A stretch of 64,000 nucleotides of DNA from positions 22,293 through 86,292 of the forward strand of contig NZ_JAQGJM010000016.1 of the NCBI RefSeq assembly GCF_028290625.1. The letters are read 5' to 3'. The DNA is from Devosia sp. GTDB lineage: Bacteria; Pseudomonadota; Alphaproteobacteria; Rhizobiales; Devosiaceae. The notes beneath the pieces are model-generated. The model ran no database searches. It was not told the DNA's origin and was given only the letters and a program-made list of their open reading frames with translations. The position numbers and the translations under genes are program-made. Shown here in pieces: positions 26,203 to 34,927 of the stretch (positions within the stretch are counted from its first letter, which is position 1; each line of letters begins with the position of its first letter).

Positions 26203-26220
26203 CCCCGGCCTTCGCCGGGG
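26203..26220. repeat. CCCCGGC-CTTC-GCCGGGG hairpin
   Basis: A perfect 7-bp stem with a four-base loop between the convergent GGDEF and rimO genes, in the wider context GATGGGCCCCGG...GGGGTGACAC, a common alphaproteobacterial intergenic palindrome. It may serve as a weak bidirectional terminator. Confidence 0.6.
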
Positions 26221-26262
26221 TGACACTCGAGTTTGTGGAAGCATTGTGGGCGGTAGCTTAGC

Positions 26263-27594
26263 TCAGTTCAGCGCCTTCACCGGGGTGGCGAAGAGGTCGT
26301 ATTCGTCGCTGTCGGTGACGAGGACATCGATCATGTCGCCGGGCTTGATACCGGTGGCGTTGGAGACGATGACCTGGCCGTCGATTTCAGGAGCATCCCA
26401 CTTGGAGCGGGCTATAGCCTTGTTGGCTTCGGGCTGCACATCGTCCACCAGCACCTGGATGGTGCGGCCGACCTTTTTGGCGAGCTGGCCGGTCGAGACG
26501 TTCTGGGCAACTTCCATCAGGCGTTCGAAACGGTCCTGGGCGACGTCGTCGGGGACAATGTCAGCGAGTTCGTTGGCGGGGGCGCCAGTGACGGGTTCGT
26601 ATTTGAAGCAGCCGGCGCGGTCGATTTCGGCCTCTTCGATGAAGTCGAGCATCATCTCGAAATCTTCTTCGGTCTCGCCGGGGAAGCCGACGATAAAGTT
26701 GGAACGCACAGTCAGATCAGGCACTTGCTGGCGCCAGTTGAGAATGCGATTCAGCGTCTTGTCCTGATGGGCCGGGCGGCGCATGGCCTTAAGGATCTTT
26801 GGCGAAGCGTGCTGGAAGGGGATGTCCAGGTAGGGAAGGACGAGGCCTTCGGCCATCAGTTCCATGACCTGATCGACATGCGGGTAGGGATAGACATAGT
26901 GCAGGCGCACCCAGGCGCCGAGCTGGCCGAGTTCCTTGGCGAGATCATAGAACTTCGCCTTGACGGGACGGCCGCGATAATTGCTCTCGGCATATTTGAT
27001 GTCGACGCCATAGGCGCTGGTATCCTGGGAGATGACCAGCAGCTCCTTGACGCCGCCGCGGATCAGGCCTTCGGCCTCGCCCAGAATGCCGGCAGCGGGA
27101 CGGGAAGCGAGATCGCCGCGAATCTGGGGGATGATGCAGAAGGAGCAGCGATTGTTGCAGCCTTCGGAAATCTTCAGGTAGGCGTAATGGCGCGGGGTCA
27201 GCTTGAGGCCCTGTTCGGGAACCAGGTCGACGAAGCGGTTCGGCACCGGCGGCAGGTGTTCATGCACGGCGCTGACGACGTTTTCGTACTGATGCGGGCC
27301 GGAGATCGCCAGTACCGACGGGTGGGTCTTGCGGATCAGCTCTTCTTCGACGCCCAGGCAGCCGGTGACGATGACGCGGCCGTTTTCGGCCAGCGCTTCG
27401 CCGATGGCTTCGAGCGATTCCTGCTTGGCGGAGTCGAGGAAACCGCAGGTGTTGACGAGCACGATATCGGCGCCGGCATAGTCGCGGCTGAACGAATAGC
27501 CCTGCGAGCGCAGGGTAGACATGATGCGCTCGCTATCGACGAGGGCTTTGGGGCAGCCGAGGCTGACGAGGCCAATTTTTGGCGCTTGGCTCAT
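26263..27594 (-). CDS. rimO: Ribosomal protein S12 methylthiotransferase
   Basis: Radical SAM enzyme that adds a methylthio group to the conserved Asp of ribosomal protein S12. The 443-residue product has the three cluster cysteines of the N-terminal UPF0004 domain ([25 protein letters not shown]), the radical SAM motif [17 protein letters not shown] (about residues 150-166), [16 protein letters not shown], and a C-terminal TRAM domain (about residues 375-443). The [11 protein letters not shown] signature separates RimO from MiaB. ATG 27594 gives the normal N terminus [16 protein letters not shown]. Confidence 0.95.
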   Translation of the reverse strand: MSQAPKIGLVSLGCPKALVDSERIMSTLRSQGYSFSRDYAGADIVLVNTCGFLDSAKQESLEAIGEALAENGRVIVTGCLGVEEELIRKTHPSVLAISGPHQYENVVSAVHEHLPPVPNRFVDLVPEQGLKLTPRHYAYLKISEGCNNRCSFCIIPQIRGDLASRPAAGILGEAEGLIRGGVKELLVISQDTSAYGVDIKYAESNYRGRPVKAKFYDLAKELGQLGAWVRLHYVYPYPHVDQVMELMAEGLVLPYLDIPFQHASPKILKAMRRPAHQDKTLNRILNWRQQVPDLTVRSNFIVGFPGETEEDFEMMLDFIEEAEIDRAGCFKYEPVTGAPANELADIVPDDVAQDRFERLMEVAQNVSTGQLAKKVGRTIQVLVDDVQPEANKAIARSKWDAPEIDGQVIVSNATGIKPGDMIDVLVTDSDEYDLFATPVKALN

Positions 27595-27829
27595 GTGAGC
27601 GGATATTCCGATGTGTTTGGTTGGCGGCGTCATACAGAAAAGTTGACAGTTACGCAATGTGACTGTCGCGGGGCTGGGGTGTGCGTAGCGGTGAACACGC
27701 AGGCTTGAAGTATGGATTTGGTGAACGGTGCGTTACCGATGTTTAACTTTTCCAGACCCGCATACTCAAGTTATTGATCGGTGTTCATCGCTGGGCCAGC
27801 CAGGCGCAGCCATAATCGAAGGAAACGTC

Positions 27830-28219
27830 ATGTTCGACCGCCTCTCCCCTTATGCGCCGCACGCCTTGGCCGTGTTGCGAATTGTCGCCGCGCTACTGTT
27901 CATCGAACACGGCACTGCCAAGATGCTGAACTTCCCAGCGACGGGCGGTCCCGGCATGGCGTTCAACCTGTTCTCCCTGTTTGGCGTCGCGGCAGTGCTT
28001 GAGATCGTCGGCGGGCTGCTGGTGCTGGTCGGCTTCTTCACCCGTCCTGTGGCGTTCATCCTGGCCGGTGAAATGGCCGTCGCCTACTGGATGGTGCATT
28101 ACTCGATGGGTGGCTTCTTCCCGCTCGCCAATGGCGGCGAAGCGGCGATCCTGTTCTGCTTCGTGTTCCTGTACCTGGTATTTGCCGGGCCGGGCGCGTG
28201 GAGCGTCAACAAGAAGTAG
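27830..28219 (+). CDS. DoxX-family membrane protein
   Basis: A 129-residue protein with four hydrophobic segments. The features ALAVLRIVAALLFIEHGTAK (residues 11-30), GVAAVLEIVGGLLVLVGFFT and MAVAYWMVHYSMGGFFPLANGGE fit the DoxX/YphA family, which contains subunits or relatives of quinone-linked oxidoreductases; the physiological role here is unknown. The RBS AAGGAA is clear. A strong terminator follows. Confidence 0.9.
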   Translation: MFDRLSPYAPHALAVLRIVAALLFIEHGTAKMLNFPATGGPGMAFNLFSLFGVAAVLEIVGGLLVLVGFFTRPVAFILAGEMAVAYWMVHYSMGGFFPLANGGEAAILFCFVFLYLVFAGPGAWSVNKK

Positions 28220-28242
28220 GGCCACAAACCCGAAATTGGAAA

Positions 28243-28275
28243 GGCCGCCGCGATGGGATCGTGGCGGCTTTTTTC
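28243..28275 (+). terminator. Terminator after the DoxX gene
   Basis: GCCGCCGCGAT and ATCGTGGCGGC (28244-28268) with a short loop, followed by TTTTTTCG. It also lies at the 3' end of the convergent DUF4282 gene. Confidence 0.9.
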
Positions 28276-28278
28276 GTT

Positions 28279-28818
28279 TCAGGTCCGTGGCGCGGGAGGC
28301 GTGCGCTTGGCGGTGCGTTTGGGCTTGAAGGCTTCGCCGGGCTCGGCCGCCGGTGGCGTGCTGGGCGGGGTTGGGGGCGTTGGCGGGATCGGGTAGAACG
28401 GGCCGGGCTCGGTGGCCGGAGTGATGTATTCGTCGGCTTCAGCATAGTCGCGGTCTTCGCCTTCCTCGGCCAGATCGCGAATGGCATCGCGCACTTCATC
28501 GAGCAGCGAGGCCGAATAGCGCGAGCGGTTGACGCTGTCGCTGCTCGATTCGTGGGCCTTGAAATAGACCAGCAGAGCCTCGCACGCGATGCGGAGGAGT
28601 ATCCAGGACAGGAGGCTGAAGACGGCGATTTCAAGCAGGCCCCATAGGCCATTGCCAAAGCCGGAGCCGAAGGTGAAGAACAGATGGCCGATGGCCCAGA
28701 GCAGGATGGCGCAGAGGCCGAGTGCGTAGAGGATCGGCACCAGGCGGGGTGACAGGATGGAGTCGAGCTTGAACAGCGTTTGTCTCGTAAACAGGCGCTT
28801 CAGGTCGTCCAGGGTCAT
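28279..28818 (-). CDS. DUF4282-type membrane protein with Pro-rich tail
   Basis: A 179-residue protein resembling DUF4282: MTLDDLKRLFTRQTLFKLDS at the N terminus, two hydrophobic helices (LVPILYALGLCAILLWAIG and LLEIAVFSLLSWILLRIACE, about residues 27-80), then FKAHESSSDS. The last 60 residues are Pro/Thr-rich and basic (PIPPTPPTPPSTPPAAEPGE). ATG 28818 is chosen because GGAG lies seven bases upstream. Function is unknown. Confidence 0.75.
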   Translation of the reverse strand: MTLDDLKRLFTRQTLFKLDSILSPRLVPILYALGLCAILLWAIGHLFFTFGSGFGNGLWGLLEIAVFSLLSWILLRIACEALLVYFKAHESSSDSVNRSRYSASLLDEVRDAIRDLAEEGEDRDYAEADEYITPATEPGPFYPIPPTPPTPPSTPPAAEPGEAFKPKRTAKRTPPAPRT

Positions 28819-28883
28819 TTCGGTCTCCACGATTCAGGCCGGTTTCAGCATGTCTGCACTATTTGGGGCAGGGCTGGCAAATC

Positions 28884-29606
28884 TCACTCGGTTGGCAGGT
28901 CTCCGGAAACGGCGATGGTCGCCCCGAACTGGGTTTCGAAGGCCTGGCGGAGGACCGAATCGACTTCGGGCAGGGAGACGAGGTGACCGAGGTCCTCGAA
29001 GCTGGTGACGCCCTGGTCGGCGATGCCGCAGGGGACGATGCCATCGTAATGGCTCAGGTCGGGCGAGACGTTGAGCGAAATGCCGTGGAAGGTAACCCAC
29101 TTGGAGACGCGCACGCCGATAGCGGCGATCTTGTCTTCGCGGCCGATCCCCTTGTCGGGGCGGGCAACCCAGACGCCGACGCGGCCGGGGCGGCGTTCGG
29201 CGCGGATGTTGAAGGCGGCCATGGTGTCGATGACCCATTGTTCCAGGGACTGCACCAGGGCGCGGATGTCGCGGCCGCGCTCGCGCAGGTCGAGCATGAT
29301 GTAGGCCACGCGCTGGCCGGGGCCATGATAGGTATATTGGCCGCCACGGCCCGCGTCATAGACCGGGAACCGGTCGGTCAGCAGGTCGTCGGCATGGGCC
29401 GAGGTGCCGGCGGTGTAAAGCGGCGGGTGTTCGAGCAGCCAGACGGCCTCGTTGGCCTCGCCGGCCGCAATGGCGGCGGCGCGGGCGCGCATGGCGTCGA
29501 GCGCCTCGGGATAGGGCACGGGCGTGGCGGAAATGATCCACTCGACCGGCTTGGCATCGGGCCGCAGCATTTTATTGGTAGGGGGCTCGATGTCGGGTAG
29601 TGCCAT
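28884..29606 (-). CDS. lipB: Octanoyl-[ACP]:protein N-octanoyltransferase
   Basis: Transfers octanoyl groups from acyl carrier protein to lipoyl domains, the first step of lipoate synthesis. The 240-residue product shows [14 protein letters not shown] (about residues 56-69), [20 protein letters not shown], the catalytic Lys in [17 protein letters not shown], and the catalytic Cys in [14 protein letters not shown] (about residue 200). ATG 29606 gives the usual N terminus; an ATG at 29624 in frame adds six residues. It is divergent from the FliN-like gene. Confidence 0.94.
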   Translation of the reverse strand: MALPDIEPPTNKMLRPDAKPVEWIISATPVPYPEALDAMRARAAAIAAGEANEAVWLLEHPPLYTAGTSAHADDLLTDRFPVYDAGRGGQYTYHGPGQRVAYIMLDLRERGRDIRALVQSLEQWVIDTMAAFNIRAERRPGRVGVWVARPDKGIGREDKIAAIGVRVSKWVTFHGISLNVSPDLSHYDGIVPCGIADQGVTSFEDLGHLVSLPEVDSVLRQAFETQFGATIAVSGDLPTE

Positions 29607-29743
29607 TAACACTTTGATAACCATAGTTGCCAGAAGATTACCCGGAGAGATTCCGCCCGAGAGTCACGGTGCAGCTTAGCTGAAGCTGCCCTGAATTTCG
29701 ACAACGCCAGGTGGCGCGCCGGATAAAGGTTCGAGACATATCT

Positions 29744-29977
29744 ATGAGCACTCTGGACAGTATTGAAGTGGACATCACCGTCGAACTCGGTGCGACGACG
29801 ATGCCGGTGCATCATCTGTTGCGCATGGGACGCGGCGCGGTGATCGAGCTGGACACCACCGAAAACGACCCGCTGCGGATTTATGCCAACAATACGCTGG
29901 TCGCCCATGGGGAAGTGCGCGTGGACGAGGGCCGGCTGCGGGTGCTGATATCGGAGAAGGTGTATCGCCGGGGATAG
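29744..29977 (+). CDS. FliN-type (SpoA domain) flagellar motor switch protein, standalone
   Basis: A 77-residue protein made only of the SpoA/surface-presentation domain found at the C terminus of FliN/FliM and type III C-ring proteins. The signature runs IEVDITVELGATTMPVHHLL, then MGRGAVIELDTTENDPLRI and VRVDEGRLRVLISEKV, the typical order (LG...L, G.I..L....PV.I, G.....V.... G.R...V). No other flagellar gene lies in the window, and the protein is shorter than most alphaproteobacterial FliN proteins, which carry an N-terminal extension. It may be a dispersed FliN or a second, short paralogue. Confidence 0.82.
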   Translation: MSTLDSIEVDITVELGATTMPVHHLLRMGRGAVIELDTTENDPLRIYANNTLVAHGEVRVDEGRLRVLISEKVYRRG

Positions 29978-29989
29978 AGCGCATTCTCT

Positions 29990-30150
29990 GCGTTCGGCGA
30001 CCCCTCACCCTGACACTTCTGCTGAACGCAGAAATGTCTGTCCCTCTCCCACAAGGGGCGGGGGGTGACGACTGCGAGTTTTCGGCTCCATCCCTTCGCC
30101 CCCTCTGGGAGAAGGTGCCGAAGGGCGGATGAGGGGTTCTTCTGTAGGAA
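29990..30150. repeat. Intergenic CCCTCACCC/CCCTCTCCC-type palindromes
   Basis: The stretch between the FliN-like gene and tRNA-Leu holds CCCCTCACCC, an inner hairpin CTTCTGC-TGAAC-GCAGAAATG, CCCTCTCCCACAAGGGGCGGG, and a closing GGATGAGGGG. It looks like a degenerate relative of the repeat at 53698-53822. No gene is visible. Confidence 0.6.
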
Positions 30151-30254
30151 ACTCGAGTTGTCACCAAATCGGTGATTTAACCGCTTGAGGTTACGGATGA
30201 GCTTTGCTACATGCCCATCACGCTTCGCCGCAGGGGGAAGCTCTACCATGGCGT

Positions 30255-30339
30255 GCGGTCGTGGCGGAATTGGTAGACGCGCAGCGTTGAGGTCGCTGTA
30301 TCGCAAGATGTGGAAGTTCGAGTCTTCTCGACCGCACCA
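30255..30339 (+). tRNA. tRNA-Leu (anticodon GAG)
   Basis: Acceptor stem GCGGTCG / CGACCGC closes with an encoded ACCA. D-arm TGGCGGAATTGGTAGACGC, anticodon stem CAGCG / CGCTG with the loop TTGAGGT giving anticodon GAG, a long class II variable arm, and the T-arm with GTTCGAGTC. Total length is 85 bases with CCA. It reads CUC and CUU codons. A terminator follows after about 30 bases. Confidence 0.96.
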
Positions 30340-30367
30340 GTCGCCTTCGAAAGCGACACGAAAATAG

Positions 30368-30395
30368 GCCACCCTCCGGGGTGGCTTTTTTGTTT
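30368..30395 (+). terminator. Terminator of the tRNA-Leu gene
   Basis: GCCACCC-TCCG-GGGTGGC (30368-30385) followed by TTTTTTG. Confidence 0.92.
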
Positions 30396-30503
30396 CCGGA
30401 ACGCCAATGACTTTCATTGGTTTTTTGATGGCCAGGTCACGCGCGGGTGCGTTGACCACCCATGGAAAACATGATCATCCAAATCTGCTTTAGGAGAGAT
30501 ACC

Positions 30504-30941
30504 ATGCATATTGGACGGATAATTTTTGGCGCGGTCCTGTTGTTCTCGTCGTCGGCGATGGCGGCGGACTTTCAGGTGCAGATGCTCAACAAGGGCAGCG
30601 ACGATGCCCGGATGGTTTTTGAACCCGCGCTGACCACGATCGCTCCCGGCGACACCGTGACTTTTGTTGCTACGGACAAGGGGCACAATGCCGAGACGAT
30701 CCCGGGCATGCTTCCGGAGGGCGCCGAGCCGTTCAAGGGCGCTTCCGGCAAGGACGTCACGGTGACGTTCACGGTTCCTGGCGCCTATGGCGTCAAGTGC
30801 CTGCCGCATTTCGGCATGGGCATGGTGGCCATGGTGGTTGTGGGCGACGCGCCGGCCAATCTCGATGCCGTCAAGGCCGTTAAGGTGCCGCCCAAGGCCG
30901 CTGAGCGATTCGAAGCGATGTACGCGCAGATCGCGCCGTAA
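30504..30941 (+). CDS. Pseudoazurin (blue copper protein)
   Basis: A periplasmic type 1 copper electron carrier of 145 residues. The signal peptide [20 protein letters not shown] is cleaved before ADFQVQML. Copper ligands are visible: His in [13 protein letters not shown], and Cys, His and Met in [14 protein letters not shown] (about residues 98-106). The C-terminal helices ([20 protein letters not shown]) distinguish pseudoazurin from amicyanin and plastocyanin. In denitrifiers it donates electrons to nitrite or nitrous oxide reductase; no such enzyme lies in the window, so the partner is unknown. RBS AGGAGA is strong. It is monocistronic between two terminators. Confidence 0.93.
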   Translation: MHIGRIIFGAVLLFSSSAMAADFQVQMLNKGSDDARMVFEPALTTIAPGDTVTFVATDKGHNAETIPGMLPEGAEPFKGASGKDVTVTFTVPGAYGVKCLPHFGMGMVAMVVVGDAPANLDAVKAVKVPPKAAERFEAMYAQIAP

Positions 30942-31004
30942 ACCGGGCTCTAAGGAGGGGCGCGGGTTCGCCCGGCTGCTCCCGATTTTACCGATGATGC
31001 ACGA

Positions 31005-31035
31005 GGCCACTCTCCGGGGTGGCCTTTTGTTTTGC
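31005..31035 (+). terminator. Terminator after pseudoazurin
   Basis: GGCCAC and GTGGCC (31005-31024) with CTCTCCGGG between, followed by TTTTGTTTTG. Confidence 0.85.
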
Positions 31036-31090
31036 TTAACCCTGGGCCCAGCTATGCGACGCTCGCATGACAGAGGCGGCACGGGCGCAA

Positions 31091-31118
31091 TTGACTTACT
31101 AAGTGTACTTATTATATG
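31091..31118 (+). promoter_or_regulatory. Promoter and likely operator of the MarR-HlyD-MFS operon
   Basis: TTGACT (31091-31096), 16 bases, TATATG (31113-31118), just upstream of the MarR ATG at 31126. The palindrome TAAGT-GT-ACTTA (31100-31111) fills the spacer, a typical site for an autorepressing MarR protein. The stretch is very AT-rich compared with its surroundings. Confidence 0.65.
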
Positions 31119-31125
31119 TGCGCTT

Positions 31126-31626
31126 ATGGATCAACAAACCGACCAAACACTGGACTGCAAACCCTCGATCGGCATCTCCGACGTGGCGCCGATCAGCAAG
31201 CTGATTTTTTCGGTGACCAAGCAGATGCGGCGCGTGTTCGAGCAGCATGCGCGGTTGCAGGACATGACGCTGCCGCAGTGGCGGGCGCTGGGGCAACTGG
31301 TGCAATCGAACGGGCTCTCGCAGGCGGCTTTGGCCACGCTGATCGAGACCGATCCGATGACCACCAGCAAGATATTGCGGCTGCTGGAGACGCGCGGGCT
31401 GATCGAGCGGCTGCCGGACCCGGCAGACAGCCGCGCCAAGATTGTGCGGGCGACGCCGCCGGTCACGGCCATGGTCGAGGCGATGAAGGCGGTTGCGCAC
31501 GACCTGCACGAAACGATGCTTGAAGGCATTTCGGAGGCGGACAAGGAGGTTCTGGTCCGCTCCCTCAATAAGATTTCCGACAATTTGGCTGGTCAAAGCG
31601 ATCGGCAAAAGGACGCAGATAAATGA
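31126..31626 (+). CDS. MarR-family regulator of an efflux operon
   Basis: A 166-residue winged-helix regulator. After ISKLIFSVTKQMRRVFEQHA (dimerisation helix), the DNA-binding part is LTLPQWRALGQLVQSNGL-like (DMTLPQWRALGQL), QAALATLIETDPMTTSKILR and the wing LIERLPDPADSRAKIVR with the conserved Asp-Ser-Arg. It overlaps the following HlyD gene by four bases (ATGA), matching the emrRAB layout of E. coli, where the MarR protein represses the pump and is released by hydrophobic compounds. Confidence 0.92.
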   Translation: MDQQTDQTLDCKPSIGISDVAPISKLIFSVTKQMRRVFEQHARLQDMTLPQWRALGQLVQSNGLSQAALATLIETDPMTTSKILRLLETRGLIERLPDPADSRAKIVRATPPVTAMVEAMKAVAHDLHETMLEGISEADKEVLVRSLNKISDNLAGQSDRQKDADK

Positions 31627-32765
31627 ACGCTCCCATGAAGAAGAATGCCGAAGCCGATGCCACGCCCCTGGCTGCCCCGAAGCCCGTGACGGCAGTGCCG
31701 CCGGCGGCGGAAGCGGCTGAGGTAGCGGCGGCGCCCAAGAAGAAGGGCCGGCTGCGCCGCAATCTGCTGATGTTTGGACTGCCGTTGGTGCTGGCGGGCG
31801 GCGGAGCGTATTTTTACCTGAATGGCGGGCGCTTCGTGGACACCGACAATGCCTATGTGCAGCAGGTCAAGGTGTCGCTGTCGGCTGATGTGGCCGGGCG
31901 CGTGACCGAAGTGGACGTAGCGGAGAATCAGGTGGTCGCGGCCGACGATGTGCTGTTCAAGATCGATCCCGAACCCTATCGCATCGCCATGGACCAGGCC
32001 GAAGCCGCGCTGGCATCGGCGCGCGTCAATGTCGAACAGCTTCGCGTTGGCTATGGCACGGCCCAGGCCAAGCTGACGGCGGCGCAGCAGACGCTGGACC
32101 TGCGGCAGAGCGAATTCGATCGGCAGCAAGCTTCGGTGACGCAGGGCGTGTCGGCAACGGCGAGCCTGGATGCGGTGAAGCTGTCGCTGCAGGACGCCAA
32201 ATCCGACGTCGCGCTGGCGCAGCAGGACTTGGCAAGCACGGTCGCGGCCCTGGCCGGCAACCCGAATATCGAGACGGACATGCATCCGGCAGTGCGCACC
32301 GCCATCGCCGCCCGCGAGAGCGCGGCGCGCGACCTGGCCAAGACCACGGTCGTGGCTCCGGCGGCAGGCGTGATCAGCCAGATGGCCAGCCTCAATGTGG
32401 GGCAGTTCGTGTCCACGGGCACGACGATCGCCAGCCTGATCAAATCGACCGACACTTGGGTCGAGGCCAATTTCAAGGAAACCCAGTTGGATGGCCTGAA
32501 GCAGGGTCTGCCGGTTGAAGTGACTGTGGATGCCTATCCGGGGCTGAGCCTGCATGGCTCGGTGGACAGCATAGGCGCGGCGACGGGGTCGCAGTTCGCG
32601 CTGATCCCGGCGCAGAATGCCACAGGCAACTGGGTGAAGGTGACCCAGCGCATCACGGTGCGCGTCAAGCTGGATGATCAGAACGACGCCGAACTTCTGC
32701 GCGCCGGCATGAGTGCCGTCGTCGCGGTCGATACGGGTAAGACCGTGTTGGACAAGCTGCTCTAG
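31623..32765 (+). CDS. HlyD/EmrA-type membrane fusion protein
   Basis: Periplasmic adaptor that links an inner-membrane MFS pump to an outer-membrane channel. The 380-residue product has a Pro/Ala-rich cytosolic tail, one membrane anchor (LLMFGLPLVLAGGGAYFYL, about residues 50-68), the DTDNAYVQQVKVSLSADVAG segment typical of EmrA, a coiled-coil hairpin of about 100 residues, and the barrel-sandwich half TTVVAPAAGVISQMASLNVG. It is translationally coupled to the MarR gene; the MFS gene follows after 97 bases. Confidence 0.93.
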   Translation: MNAPMKKNAEADATPLAAPKPVTAVPPAAEAAEVAAAPKKKGRLRRNLLMFGLPLVLAGGGAYFYLNGGRFVDTDNAYVQQVKVSLSADVAGRVTEVDVAENQVVAADDVLFKIDPEPYRIAMDQAEAALASARVNVEQLRVGYGTAQAKLTAAQQTLDLRQSEFDRQQASVTQGVSATASLDAVKLSLQDAKSDVALAQQDLASTVAALAGNPNIETDMHPAVRTAIAARESAARDLAKTTVVAPAAGVISQMASLNVGQFVSTGTTIASLIKSTDTWVEANFKETQLDGLKQGLPVEVTVDAYPGLSLHGSVDSIGAATGSQFALIPAQNATGNWVKVTQRITVRVKLDDQNDAELLRAGMSAVVAVDTGKTVLDKLL

Positions 32766-32795
32766 CCTCAGAACGCTTTAATTTCGGATGACCGC

Positions 32796-32825
32796 GCCGG
32801 CCCAATCTGGGCCGGCTTTGATTTT
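32796..32825 (+). terminator. Terminator-like hairpin between the HlyD and MFS genes
   Basis: GCCGGCCCA and TGGGCCGGC (32796-32816) with a three-base loop, followed by TTTGATTTTG. It is strong enough to reduce read-through between two genes of the same pump, so it may act as an attenuator or set a lower level of the transporter. Confidence 0.7.
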
Positions 32826-32862
32826 GCACGTGCTCTGACAACAGAGCGGAAAGCCGCATAAA

Positions 32863-34404
32863 ATGGCTCAACAAACGCCCGACTCGCTGCCGACGGTGGT
32901 GGTGAAGAACAAGGGCTTGCTGACTGCCGCAATCATGGTTGCGGTCATCATGCAGGTCCTCGACACCACGATCGCCAATGTGGCGCTGCCGCATATGCGC
33001 GCGAGCCTGGGTGCGTCGCAGGACGAGATCAACTGGGTGCTGACGTCCTATATCGTGGCCGCGGCCATCGCCACGCCGCTGACGGGCTGGGTTGCCGACC
33101 GCCTTGGCAGGCGCAACCTGCTGCTGATCGCCATTGTGGGCTTCACTGGCGCCTCGCTGCTGTGCGGCGTCGCCAGCAATCTGGTGCAGATGGTGATGTT
33201 CAGGGTGGTCCAGGGCGTCTGTGGCGCGTTCCTGGTGCCACTGGCCCAGGCGACGATGATGGATATCAATCCGCGCGAAAAGCTGGGGCAGGCGATGGCG
33301 CTGTTTGGTGCAGGCATCATGTTCGGGCCGATCATCGGGCCGACGCTGGGTGGCTGGCTGACCGAGACGTTCAATTGGCGCGCGGTGTTTCTCGTCAACC
33401 TGCCGGTCGGCGCGCTGGCCTTCTTCATGCTGTTCACGCTGATGCCCAATACCGTGATCAAGATCCGGCGCTTCGATTTCTTCGGGTTCGGCATGCTGGC
33501 GCTGGCGGTGGCATCGACGCAGATGCTGCTCGACCGTGGGCAGGGCGCGGACTGGTTCAACTCGATCGAGATCTGGACCTATCTGCTGTTGGCCATCTCG
33601 GGGCTGTGGGTGTTCGTTACCCACTGCATGACGGCCGAAAATCCCTTTATCGACCTGGCGATGTTCAAGGACCGCAACCTGGTCATGGGCCTGGTCCTGA
33701 TCTTTGCCACGGGTATCACGCTGTTTTCGGGCCTCGCGCTATTGCCGCCCATGCTCCAGAACCTGATGGGTTTCCCGGTCATCGAAACCGGCATCCTGAT
33801 GGGGCCGCGCGGCATTGGCACCATGGTGTCGATGATCGTGGTGGGCCGGCTGGTGGCCAAGGTCGATCCGCGCATCCTGATCATCGGTGGTACGTTGCTG
33901 ATGGGGTATTCGCTCTACATGATGACCCAGTTCGACATCGTCATGGGCAGCGGGCCGATCCTCATATCGGGCCTGATCCAGGGCGTGGGGATGGGCTTCG
34001 TGTTCGTGCCACTGAACTCGCTGGCATTCGCCACGATCGGAGCCAAGTACCGCGTCGATGCCACGGCGATGTTCAGCCTGGTGCGCAATGTGGGGCAGGG
34101 CGTCGGCATCTCGATCGTCACGACCGTGTTGGCGCAGATGCAGATGGTGAACTACAGCGAGCTGACGGCGCGGCTGACGCTGGACTCGGCGCCGCTACGC
34201 GACTTTGCGGCGGCCCACGGTGGCTTCGGCAATGTCGTCGGCACGCTCAATGGCATGATCAGCCAGCAGGCCGCGATGCTGGGCTTCCTCGACGATTTCA
34301 AGCTAATGATGATCGTGACGCTGGTGTCGATGCCGATCGTGTTCCTGTTACGACCGGCCAAGGGTCCGGTGAAGGTCGATCCGGCCCACGCGATGGCCGA
34401 CTAG
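32863..34404 (+). CDS. DHA2-type MFS multidrug transporter (EmrB-like)
   Basis: A 513-residue inner-membrane drug/proton antiporter with 14 predicted helices. LDTTIANVALPHMRASLGAS (DHA2 motif D1, about residues 30-49), WVLTSYIVAAAIATPLTGW, and the loop motif DRLGRRNLLLIAI are the EmrB/QacA group signatures. Together with the MarR and HlyD genes upstream it makes an emrRAB-like unit, which would need an outer-membrane TolC-type protein encoded elsewhere. A perfect terminator follows. Confidence 0.93.
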   Translation: MAQQTPDSLPTVVVKNKGLLTAAIMVAVIMQVLDTTIANVALPHMRASLGASQDEINWVLTSYIVAAAIATPLTGWVADRLGRRNLLLIAIVGFTGASLLCGVASNLVQMVMFRVVQGVCGAFLVPLAQATMMDINPREKLGQAMALFGAGIMFGPIIGPTLGGWLTETFNWRAVFLVNLPVGALAFFMLFTLMPNTVIKIRRFDFFGFGMLALAVASTQMLLDRGQGADWFNSIEIWTYLLLAISGLWVFVTHCMTAENPFIDLAMFKDRNLVMGLVLIFATGITLFSGLALLPPMLQNLMGFPVIETGILMGPRGIGTMVSMIVVGRLVAKVDPRILIIGGTLLMGYSLYMMTQFDIVMGSGPILISGLIQGVGMGFVFVPLNSLAFATIGAKYRVDATAMFSLVRNVGQGVGISIVTTVLAQMQMVNYSELTARLTLDSAPLRDFAAAHGGFGNVVGTLNGMISQQAAMLGFLDDFKLMMIVTLVSMPIVFLLRPAKGPVKVDPAHAMAD

Positions 34405-34415
34405 GCAAAGAAAAA

Positions 34416-34443
34416 GGCCGCCCCTAGGGGCGGCCTTTTGTTT
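34416..34443 (+). terminator. Terminator of the efflux operon
   Basis: GGCCGCCCCTAGGGGCGGCC, a perfect palindrome, preceded by AAAAA and followed by TTTTG, so it can work on both strands. The convergent lipoprotein gene ends just beside it. Confidence 0.9.
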
Positions 34444-34446
34444 GGA

Positions 34447-34686
34447 TCACGGGGCGGCTGGAGCCGCAGGCGCCATCGTATCGGCAGGAGCCGGAGTGGT
34501 GGTAGCCGGTGCCGGCGTGGTCGCCGGGGCTGGCGTAGCCGGCTCTGGGGTCGCGGGCGCCGGCGTGGCGGCAGGCGCCGTGGTCTCGGCTGCCGGCGGC
34601 GTCGAATTGGCCGGAGCGTCGCCGCCACAAGCGGCCAGGGTCAGGGCAAGCGCGAAGGCAGCCGGAACGAGCAGGAATTTGGACAT
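34447..34686 (-). CDS. Small Ala/Pro/Thr-rich lipoprotein
   Basis: A 79-residue protein with a lipoprotein signal peptide (MSKFLLVPAAFALALTLAAC) and lipobox LAAC-G. The mature part is almost entirely Pro-Ala-Thr repeats of the type PATPEPATPAPATTPAPAT, probably an extended chain in the periplasm. RBS AAGGTGA is clear. Many alphaproteobacteria carry similar low-complexity lipoproteins; no function can be assigned. The upstream 34687-34927 stretch shows no gene. Confidence 0.75.
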   Translation of the reverse strand: MSKFLLVPAAFALALTLAACGGDAPANSTPPAAETTAPAATPAPATPEPATPAPATTPAPATTTPAPADTMAPAAPAAP

Positions 34687-34927
34687 TAGTCACCTTATGA
34701 TTTGCTTTTGAATTTGTGTTCAAGCGCACGTGAACGTCGTGGCCTAATAAGGCAAAGATGCGACCATAATGGCCTCAAGCGCTGAATCGTTGCATATCCG
34801 GGCAGGAATGTTCGGAGTCGTCGCGCGCTGAGGGCAATAATCGCCGGACGATTGATGAGAGGAAACCGCAGGGCGTTTTGCCGATTCTTGGCGGTTGCAG
34901 CCAAGTGCGTGCGGTTTACCTCGATGT

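Noticed and set aside
34442..34711. Gly/Ala/Val-rich plus-strand frame opposite the lipoprotein
   Set aside because: Shadow of the PAT-repeat lipoprotein; no RBS.
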